Part shown: piece by piece, positions 55,655 through 64,000 of the stretch
Layout of the letters: each line of letters starts with the position of its first letter
Numbering within the stretch: position 1 is the stretch's first letter
NCBI GenBank assembly: GCA_027475525.1
Contig: JAMWFC010000073.1
Span: 87,791 to 151,790 of the forward strand
Length of the DNA: 64,000 nucleotides
From: Macrolepiota albuminosa
Lineage: Eukaryota > Basidiomycota > Agaricomycetes > Agaricales > Agaricaceae
Reading direction: 5' to 3'
Notes under the pieces: model-generated
What the model saw: only the letters and a program-made list of their open reading frames with translations
Told to the model about the DNA's origin: nothing
Database searches by the model: none
Position numbers and translations under genes: made by a program

Positions 55655-58122
55655 ATGAGCAATCTAATTGAGCCATCCCACGTATCGAAAATGGAACAAC
55701 CTCCCGATGAAAGTTTATACGTCACGGAACTCTACGATTGGCAATACGTCCACAATCCTACTCATACCGCGTTTATACACTCTAATGGAGAGTCCGACCT
55801 TCAGACTATCACCTACCAAGAACTTGTTCCCGCGGTTCATCAAGCTGCACGACTCGTCGCTGGTATCATCGGTATCAATATCTCCGGGGATCGAAATGAT
55901 TATCCAGTTGTAGCCGTTCTATCTGCTGCCGGTGAGATTTGAATTCAATAACTTGTTAGAAGGTCCTTCTAACAGACTAGTTGAAGACACGATCTCTACT
56001 TTCACCACTTTTATTGGCATGCTGCGTCTTGGCGTTGTTTTTTTCCCCATTTCGCCCCGGTTTTCTTCGTCAGTTATTGCACATTTGTTGCAACAATCAG
56101 GTGCCACAGAGATTCTAGTCGATGAGCAGAATCCTCGTCTTTTTCAAGTCGCACAAAACGCTCGTACGGAACTACAGAGCCGTAGCACCGGACGGGAGCT
56201 TCCAGTTCCGAGACTACATCTTCTCCCCTCGTATGAGGAAATATATCGTGGCTATGATTCCTTCGAGCCCTTGCCAAAGAGGGTTTATCCTCTGTCGTCC
56301 TCTGCCATGTTTATACACTCTTCTAGTACGTCCTGACATCGACCACTCAAACCTTTACTAAATGCACACCAGACTCTTCTTCTGATTATCCGAAGGCTAT
56401 TCCATGGACGGTCGAGTTTATCTTACAGACTACCAAAATACCCGGTATGACGCTGGCTAGCCTTCCATGGCACCCTTTTCACTAATCTCTTTCAAGCAAA
56501 AAGCGTTCATGACCTTTCTGGCACGATCTGGAGCTGCCACAGCATTGAGCTCTTTCATACCATTGGACTCCAATTCTTATTTTGGCTGGTGAGTCGCTGG
56601 ATCTCTACCCCAATTTCTTGAACAACAAACAGTTTGTTAGCCAGCATTCACTTTGAAGCTCGCGGTCTTCAAACCATCTATACCAGCTATCAGACCCACG
56701 TCCGAGCTGGCATTCCAGGGCATGCGAGAAACGGGAGCTCACTATCTTCTCACGCATACAAGATTTTTAGAGGTGTGATATTTCCTGTAGCACTTATTTC
56801 TCTTGATACTCATTATTTCCAGGACTGGTGGCAGGATCCTCAAAAAGTGTCGTACTTGACAACTCTCCGAGCCGTGGTAGACGATGAACGGCACGTTGTT
56901 ATTATACATCTCTCACAATTCCTATAGATATTCGGAGGAAAGCTACTCAAACAATCTGTTGGCCACCACTTAGTCAGCCAAGGTGTTAAACTCTGCACCA
57001 TGTATGGCTCGTGAGTTGATGTGTTCATTTTTGCTTATGGCGCGTATTGACTTGCTCTTGCACAAGTACGGAAAGTGGTACCCTCAGTGCCGTGCCTTCT
57101 GGTAATGCATATTGGCATTGGCTCCAAATGGACTTTACGTATTAATCAACCATAGACCCCCAAGGGTTAGACTGGGAGTATTTCCAGCTAAATCCTCAAT
57201 GCACGTTCAACTTCAACGACCAAGGTGATGGCTCTTTCCTTGTCGTGGTGTTGGTTGGTATTATCCTTTCATGATACTTGTTTAGTGCTGATCCGTCCAA
57301 ACAGGCAACAGAAGGCCATCGCCCCCCTATGATCAATAAACAGATTTTGGGACAAGATGCTTGCGATACCGGTGATCTTTTGGCTCCTCACCCTACTAAA
57401 CCAGATTGCTGGAAGGTTATAGGTATTTTTAAGGGTTTTGTAAGTCTGTGATCATAGTTTCAGTCTTTGATGCCTTACAGGTCGCCTGGACGATCAAATA
57501 ATGCTCCTAACAGGAGAAGTCGTAAGTCCTGGAAGTCCGGTCGCGAACACAAACTATACTGACAAGTGATGGAATAAACTCAGATCAATCCTGTCCGTTT
57601 CGGTAATATTCGGATACTTGTTTCGGCAGGACTCAGCTGAATGTTTAATGCAGAGAATAATCTGTCAGAGAGCCCAGTGATAAATGGCGCAGTAATTTTC
57701 GGACGATCTCGCATTTGCCTGGGTGTTTTATTGGAACTTGCGGTCAATATTGATACTTCTAATGCTCAAGCAGTAGAAGTGGCTCGAAACTTGGTCTGGT
57801 AAGTCTTTTGCTAGGCTGAGACTCACAGTTTCAAACTTCTCGAATTGTCTAGGCCAAATATTGAGAAAATGAACGGTTCTGTTCCTTTAAAATGTCGTAT
57901 TGGGCGCGAGGTATTCTTCTCAACCCATTTCTCCCTCAGGATACATTTTACGTGCCTGGACAGATGATAATATTTGTTGCAGCTGACAAGCCATTAGTGT
58001 ATAGCCCTAAGGGGTATCCAAGGCGGCCTACTACACTCCTACAGTATCAGCATGAGATTGATTGTTGTTATAGGGGATCCAGTGACCCATTGTTGGTCAA
58101 CTACGTTGCCACTGCAGAGTAG
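55655..58122 (+). CDS. AMP-binding (adenylation) enzyme, NRPS-like, lacks carrier and reductase domains, 580 aa
   Basis: Fifteen exons: 55655-55931, 55981-56325, 56373-56444, 56497-56588, 56641-56772, 56823-56876, 56928-57010, 57067-57101, 57156-57249, 57286-57422, 57481-57521, 57584-57602, 57654-57798, 57853-57910, 57964-58122 (1743 nt in frame). Motifs: FIHSSNSSSDYPKA (phosphate-binding loop, about 203-216), TMYGSTESG (about 348-356), DTGDLL (422-427), GRLDDQIMLLTGE (441-453) and the C-terminal lysine loop YSPKGYPRR (541-549). These are ANL-superfamily features; the order and the PKGxPRR loop resemble basidiomycete aminoadipate-reductase-like enzymes, which continue into carrier and reductase domains. 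Here a TAG follows 30 residues after the lysine loop. It should activate a carboxylic acid as an adenylate. A hAT element lies 75 bp downstream. Confidence 0.92.
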
Positions 58123-58197
58123 TCTTATTGTGTACTGCTTCACTGGGTGGAAATAATTATACAATAGCAATGCAATTTGACTTTTGAAGATTATATG
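58123..58197. other. Adenylation gene 3' region and left hAT target site
   Basis: Includes the 8-bp ATTATATG (58190-58197) that is duplicated at 62026-62033. Confidence 0.8.
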
Positions 58198-58469
58198 TAG
58201 TGTTGTGCAGGGCCCGGCTCGGCCTGAAAGCCGCGGCTTGGGCTCAGCCTGATGAAGCTCAGGCTTGTACAAATTCAAAGTCAGGCTTTAGGAGGGGTTC
58301 AGGCCTGGTCCGGCTCAGCTTGGGCCCAAGCCGCGGCTTGTAGTAAGTATAGGTAGCCAAAATTATATAATTTGAGACTACATATCATTGTCACCATCAT
58401 CTACATCTATCAAGGTGTCCCATGGTTTTTGTTCCTCAATATCCTCCCGATCCAGGTCACTGTCATCAT

Positions 58470-61452
58470 CTACAGCTTCGAGTTCAGTCTCAAGAACTGA
58501 GGATGGTGCAAGGCACACTTCAAAAACTGAAGTGCCTCTACAACATTACCATGAAGCCGATTGCGACGTTTGCTAATTGTGATACCAGCTGCTGAAAAGG
58601 CACGCTCACTGGAAACTGAAGATGCTAAAATTGGAAGATGATCACAAGCAAGTGAGGCCCAGACAGGAATACGTTGAGAGCTCATTTAAAAGTATTTTGT
58701 GAGCTCAAAAATCAAGTTGAATAAGAAAAGTATGTACACCCCACCAGCGAACAAGGGGCATTCTCTCAGGAACAATGTCAATAGAGCTCAAATGCTGGTT
58801 AAACTCATAATGCCATGGCTCTGACTCCATAGCTAGATCATTGTCCTTGAAATCTTCAATGTCACTTGAATTCTCTGCAAGAAGACACTCAATCTTTGAT
58901 GCACTGGCCATGGGCTTCCGATGAGGTACTCCAGATCCACCATACATTTCTTCATAGCACTCTTTGAACTAAAAAACTGTTAGAAGGAATTATCAAGAGA
59001 TAAATCAAGACTTACAATCATTTCCGCACTCTTCAGAACCTCAGCTTGAAGTTCTTTAGACCAGTGCTTCTTAAAATAGGACATCTTTGTGTTAGCGTCA
59101 AGAACTAAAATACTTATAAGAATGATGAAAAAATCAGTAAGCTGATTTATACTCATGTATAGCAATGTATATGCATGAGATTCTGCTGTCTTCTCATAAT
59201 ATTCCTCAATCTTCTTAATACCTGCCTTGAGTGCATTCCAAAACTCGGAATATTGTACAACATTACAACACTTTGACCATGCCTCATGTAGTGCTTCCAG
59301 TGCAGGAAGGCCATTGTGGAGTGTAGGAGCACCCTCTGCAGAGAATGCCTGCTGGGCATTATTGGCAAACTAAGAAATGATCAGTACAAGTAAATGACAG
59401 GTTAGAAGTGTTGTACCTGTAAAAGTCTCACAAGATTCTTCACACGCACCCATTCCTCTGTAGAAAGCCTTAAAGTGACCATTTTTGCCTGCTTCTCAAT
59501 ACTGGGTTCATCATGAGAGATGTCCCAAATAAATGTATTAATATACTATAATAGTATAAGACGTTGCATCATATCAAATGTATGAATACATACCTTTTTC
59601 AAGTTCTCAGCATGTTGCAGCATGACAAAAGTTGAGGACCATTGGACTTTCATGTCTATGAGAAGAGTAATGGGCTGCTTTTCTAGCCTGTCCTTGTCAT
59701 TGCTCTGAAGCTTCAGGAAGGTTGCCTTCCGCTTTGCTGATGATTGCACCTAATCAAGATATTATGATATCAGTATATTATTTTAAAAATTGATGCAAAA
59801 ATTGCTTTAACTACAATTGCATGAACAAGCCCAACTACATCACGGCTTTGACCTTCAATATATGGTTCATGTTCTTCTGGATTGGCTGGATTATAGTGCT
59901 TTGATGGACTATATGTGCCAATTACAGCTTGAGTAGCGAGATTGATGACATGTGCAAGGCATCTATAAACCAAAATAAATAAATAATCAGGCAAAACTGA
60001 AGCAGATAGAAAGAATACTGGATATGATGTGCTTTCCATTCCACTTGCTTTATTTTTTGAGTCTTGCAAGATTCACAGGAATTAAGATGTTCTGCAAAGT
60101 TTTGAAGCATTGTCACAAGTAACCCATCCAATCTTATATGACATCAGTTATAAAAGCACACAAAAAAAGAATAAAATCTTACTTTCTGTTCAATTCCAAG
60201 ATGCTGGACAATTTTAAAGAGAGCTTGTCCAAGTCGAACCCCATCATGAGCAGTATTCATTAATGTAAAGCCTAAAAGAGTGCTTTTAGCCACCCAAATG
60301 CTAGGAGATACTTCCTCAATCCATTGTCCAGTGACAGCATAATAGGCATCCTGATTTCCAGCTTGCTAGGCATCACAACTCAAGCTAACCTCACCTTTGA
60401 CAGCATCACTCTAGCCAAAAGCCAAATGAGTCAGATATAATTCAGTATATAATAATGAGTAAACTTCACAAACATTCAGATGACGCTGAAGATCCACCAA
60501 ATTCTTTTTGAATATATCCATTATACATTCTTGTGTTGCTTTCCTGCCTGGAATTTTGATACTATTTGTAGCATAAGAGGCAATGTTAATCATTTCATGA
60601 AACTTGGGATGTTCTAATGCCAAAATTGGCTATCAAAATAAAATAAACCATCAAAGAAACTGGTTTTGCAACTTAAGACAAGTAGCATACCTGATTTGTT
60701 GCAATCAACCATTCTATGGCAACATTGCAAAACAGCTTATCTGAATACTTGATCACTTTTTCTTGAGATCCAGATTGGCGTAAGTGAGGATCAAGTGTGG
60801 CCTGCTTCTCATGCTCAGCCTCTTGAGCTGCCTTGCAAGCATTGACATCTTTAGGAAGCTTCAACTCAAAGTTGTTCTTGTCACACCACTTGTGATAAAG
60901 TCTCTGTAGAAGCCAAAACCAGTAAAAATAGACAAAATATAAGACTAAAACAACATACTGAATGACTAGTTATTGACTGAATATGACGACAGAGCATTGT
61001 TACTTGACTGATAATATTACATTCTTGACCACCTTGTTTCCTGTCATAAAAATTTAGTTAATCATGAATTGTAAAAGACTACACTCTCACATGCATAACT
61101 TGCATCGGCGACAAATCTTTCCATCACACTTTTGTGGTACATCAAAAAATTTGTCAATATCTTGAGTCTTCTCCTGCATAGTTTTGCATTGTGGCTTGTT
61201 AACAATAGTCTCATGATCAGATTCATCAATAGTTGCAGGCACTAGTGAGGCAGGTGCCATGTAAAGGTGGTCTGATGCTAAAGAATTTTCAGGTGGTGTT
61301 GCAGTTTTCCGAGTTGTGGCAACAGCCTGTGCATGTTTTCGAGCCTCAATAGATGCACTGTGAGCATCACAATGTGATGAAAGGATGCAGTCACCAATAT
61401 TGTCTTCATTGACAAGTTGACTTGAAGGAACACATGTGCGCTTGCCAGCCAT
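58470..61452 (-). pseudogene. hAT transposase, one nonsense codon
   Basis: A multi-exon minus-strand gene starting at ATG 61452. Order of blocks: CDGKICRRCKLC (about 61100, BED-type zinc-binding start), SDKLFCNVAIEWLIATNQ (about 60700), SLSCDA, TAG, QAGNQDAYYAVTG (about 60370), TLLGFTLMN, RCLAHVINLATQAV (about 59940), LIDMKVQWSSTFVML (about 59640), ALHEAWSKC and the C-terminal dimerisation region SSVSSERAFSAAGITISKRRNRL (about 58590). The TAG at 60366-60368 replaces the Trp of the usual C-D-x-W motif, a G to A change. Apart from it I saw no other lesion, so decay is recent; small exon errors cannot be excluded. Normally it cuts the TIRs and leaves 8-bp duplications. Confidence 0.85.
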
Positions 61453-62025
61453 GGATGAATCTGTGATCAGGTGAAATTTTGGGTGGCTATAAGAGTGCTA
61501 ACAATGGAAGTGTAAGGGCAACCCACACAGCTATCAAAAGGAGATCCAAAAGTGTATTTAATAACAGAATACTGGTACAATCTAAATCTACTCATCTGGC
61601 AAAGAGGGATCCAAAAAGAACAAGTCTAAGATTCTGCAGAGCTAGGAGTCCAAAAATTGACCTGACAAGTCATGTGACCAGGTCACATGAATGTCACATG
61701 GGTTGTGAGTTGTCAGACAATGCCTCACAACCTGTCACAAGCATGTGACCTGTGACATATCACCTTTGCAGAAAGTATGAGAAGTAAGAAAATGAGAAGC
61801 AAAGAAGAGAAAGAGTCCCCTAACAGAAAGTAAAAATGCCAGTGCAAATCATGATCACAATCAGTGGCTGTGAGGCCGCAGCACAGGCCCACAGCTCAGG
61901 CTTTTCAAAATTCAAAGCCGAGCTTCAGGCTCTTCCAAGCTTTGAAGAAAGCCTGGCCTGGCCTGGCTTATATGGGCTTAGCTTAGCTCGGCCTGCAGCC
62001 TCAAGCCCAAGCCAGCACATCACTA
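61453..62025. other. hAT 5' region and right terminus
   Basis: Upstream part of the transposase transcription unit. A block at about 61585-61650 (GGCAAAGAGGGATCC, AACAAGTCTA) resembles in reverse the DNA at about 45655-45720. The GC-rich end near 61870-62020 repeats GGCCTGGCCTGGC and AGCTTAGCTCGG. Confidence 0.6.
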
Positions 62026-62880
62026 ATTATATGGCAATACTAAAAGCTAGTGTATGGTAGGGATTGCAAGGGGTGCGTTATGCTGGACCCTGATTCAACC
62101 TCAAGAAACCAGCTTTGTTATGTGTGAAAAAGCAAGCTCTGGTATTTCTATGGTTTTGGTTTTCTGGATCTAACACCTGCAAGTTTTATTCAGGAATTTA
62201 CCAACTTCTCTGCCTCACCGATGATGTATTAACATATCACTTCTGTTTCTATGATGATGTTTGAGAAGAAGGATTGTGATATCTTGAAATCTGCTTTCAG
62301 ATTTAAAACCTCTATATTTCAGAATAGTTATATTTTGGGAAGTAATACTACACTTCAACTTTATTATTATCATTAAGTCTATCAGTGTAAAATTGAATTG
62401 AGTGAACTCTCTAAACTATGAATAACAGTGCAATTCCAGGTTTATTAAAGTGAGTGGCGTGACATGAAGAATAGTTTAGAGTACCAGTCAAAGTTAACCA
62501 GGATAAACTCTATCATTTAACTACAAGAAGTATTTAAAGTAAGTAATGTTTGTATGAAACAAATAAGAGATCGACTAATTGAATAGGTCCAATGACCACA
62601 CACACTCAAATCATTTACTGGATATGTCGGAGCACACCTTGAAAGGACCTATACGGCCTGTCCTGGCTTCAACATGTGTATGTATAATACAACACAATAT
62701 ACTTTACAACGCCACCTATCTGCTAAAACCCTAATAAATATGAGTTTCAATGATATAAAGAAGGGGCGTTTAGACATATATATATTAAAAGGTTTTTTTT
62801 TCTTTTTTTTTTTTGTGAATCATAGTTTTTCCAAAAAACAAATAAATGATGTTTTTTTTTTTTTTTTTAAACAAAAATAA
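62026..62880. other. AT-rich flank with long T runs
   Basis: Begins with the second ATTATATG. T homopolymers at about 62792-62815 and 62852-62870 lie just past the stop codon of the next gene (as A runs on its strand). No gene seen. Confidence 0.5.
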
Positions 62881-63894
62881 TTAATATGTAGCATTGGCAT
62901 GTCTCACAATGTTTGTTTTTTGGCATAATGCCATGGCATGCATGATAATTGGATTTTTCCTAATATAATGTTGGAAAGCTTTGGATGACCAACAGCCTGA
63001 AGCTTGTATAAGATGTGGGGCTACCCCTGCCTCAGCAAGAAAGGTGGTGCCACCAGCCCTTATAGACTGCCCTGATATTAATGTCAGAAAGAGCTTTCTC
63101 AGACGAGTGATAAAAAATGATTGGTTTGGATGCTCCTCTGTGTTTGTCAGCCATAGTTCACGTCTCAAAGGGAATTTTGCAGCATGGTTTCAAAGATAAA
63201 TGACAAACCACTTGTATGGGTCTGTGGAGTGGTCGTTCTTTAGAATAACGACTCTGTTGCCTTTGAAGAGTGTATCCGACTTTTGATCTGGCAACAGGAA
63301 TTCGTAATGACCATTGAAAATTTTAGCTGATAAATATTTAATAACTTTTCGGTCATTTCTGAGGTGTAAGCTATCCAGTTGGCACAGCTCACCCAAGCGG
63401 AGGAGGCCATAGAACCCAGTAAGCATGAGCGTGACAAGGAGGATGCTATCATAGTCTTCAACACTTGTGATGGATTGTATCGCCAGCAGGAGGTGATCAT
63501 GGGACAACAGTAGTTTCCTTTTGATGGGATTTGACTTCATATGGAGACAGCCTGTGAGTGTATTCCTTACTAGGCTCAAATTGCAGATTTCACAAATCTG
63601 TGGATAATAAACTTCAAGTTGGTTGCATATTCCAGCTAGATATGTGCGGACTGATCTCAGTTCGATGTGATGGGACATGTACACAATATAGAAAAATAAG
63701 GTGTCTTGCATCAGCTCAATGTCCATGTCATGCAGTCAGACAAAGTTTAAATAAGAATTCAGTGCAGAACAATAGGAAGAGAAGGTGCTAGCATCAATAA
63801 ACATTCCCAGGGCCAGAGACCGCTTTCTAACAAGCCTCTCCCTTGACCAGGCAACTCTAGCAGGTTGCCTGGGTTTTACAGGAGATGTGATCAT
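62881..63894 (-). pseudogene. Tyrosine recombinase (Crypton/DIRS-type), two nonsense codons
   Basis: One continuous minus-strand frame from ATG 63894 to TAA 62881, broken by TGA at 63738-63736 and at 63192-63190. Blocks: SYCSALNSYLNF and SVRTYLAGICNQLE (core-binding domain), LVTLMLTGFYGLLRLGELCQLD with the first catalytic Arg (GLLRLGEL, about 63400), KGNRVVIL, and the C-terminal SIRAGGTTFLAEAG then HLIQASGCWSSKAFQHYIRK, containing the second Arg region, a Trp-Ser-Ser segment and the nucleophile Tyr (FQHYI). Both TGAs are followed by open frame and fit CGA to TGA. In this enzyme class a Tyr cuts and rejoins DNA. No RT lies within the window 3' or 5' of it, so it may be a Crypton-like element or the end of a DIRS element continuing past the window. 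Confidence 0.8.
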
Positions 63895-64000
63895 TTTTGC
63901 GCTGCCCCCAGCAGCTGTCAAGGGGGTTGAAAGAGTTCAATGCTGAGTGAAGGAAACAACTTGCATGCATTGTCAAAACATTGTCTTGAAATCAGATTGG
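63895..64000. other. Upstream of tyrosine recombinase, window end
   Basis: An in-frame stop near 63943 closes the reading frame upstream, so the first ATG in frame is 63894 unless an upstream exon exists outside the window. Confidence 0.5.

Larger units (their letters stand above)
58198..62025 (-). mobile_element. Full-length hAT transposon, 3.83 kb
   Basis: The left end reads TAGTGTTGTGC and the right end GCACATCACTA, giving short imperfect inverted termini of the hAT type, followed inward by diverged GC-rich GGCTCGGCCTG-like words on both sides. A perfect 8-bp target duplication ATTATATG flanks the element. Removing element and one copy restores a simple site, so the insertion is clean. 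The transposase is on the minus strand. Confidence 0.93.

Noticed and set aside
62881..63894. Captain recombinase of a Starship-type giant element
   Set aside because: Sequence blocks resemble Crypton/DIRS recombinases of basidiomycetes, no cargo boundary is visible, and Starships are known mainly from Pezizomycotina.

Overview
This window looks like a repeat-rich stretch of a basidiomycete (mushroom-forming, Agaricomycete-type) genome. The reasons are genes broken by many short GT-AG introns of about 45-60 bp, and a transposon set typical of Agaricomycetes: KDZ with a CxC2 cysteine cluster, CACTA/Plavaka-like, hAT, Tc1, copia, a tyrosine-recombinase (DIRS-like) retroelement and a Helitron remnant. 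Species cannot be told from the sequence. Three small islands keep normal CpG content and intact host-type genes: 5.7-9.1 kb (flavin monooxygenase), 46.6-49.9 kb (HTH-SAP protein and alpha/beta hydrolase) and 55.0-58.2 kb (adenylation-domain enzyme). By eye, almost everything else outside the KDZ element is AT-rich, poor in CpG and full of decayed transposons, as expected from cytosine methylation followed by deamination.

Layout. 0-5.6 kb: AT-rich DNA with one dead Tc1/mariner element with 220-bp inverted repeats (3569-5133). 5.7-8.7 kb: a 199-bp repeat, then a complete 14-exon FMO gene. 9.4-18.8 kb: dead elements on the minus strand (unclassified transposase-like, CACTA-like, copia) and a broken coiled-coil gene. 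18927-35179: a 16.25-kb KDZ transposon with terminal inverted repeats of more than 2 kb. 35.2-46.5 kb: LINE fragment, tandem repeats, a DIRS-like element and a perfect solo LTR. 46.6-49.9 kb: two intact genes. 50-55 kb: SINE-like, Helitron and second KDZ remnants. 55.1-58.1 kb: second copy of the 199-bp repeat, then a 15-exon adenylation gene. 58198-62025: a complete hAT with an 8-bp target duplication. 62.9-63.9 kb: a tyrosine-recombinase gene with two nonsense codons.

The KDZ element is the most informative object. It carries four multi-exon genes: the KDZ transposase, an acidic repeat protein, a large protein of unknown function and a protein with a Zn2Cys6-like cysteine cluster. All four can be spliced into frames that close exactly. 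The transposase and the unknown large gene each contain one in-frame TGA best explained by CGA to TGA; the other two are open. Its arms carry about a dozen tRNA-like modules with Pol III-type A and B boxes, absent from its centre, and the short word TCCGY recurs through TIRs, introns and exons. I do not know a described counterpart for the tRNA-like arrays.

The FMO, alpha/beta hydrolase and adenylation enzyme could be remnants of one specialised-metabolite locus inflated by transposons. The 199-bp direct repeat beside the FMO 3' end and upstream of the adenylation gene fits a shared or rearranged locus. This is inference; no shared pathway is visible. The adenylation protein ends right after its A domain, without carrier or reductase domains.
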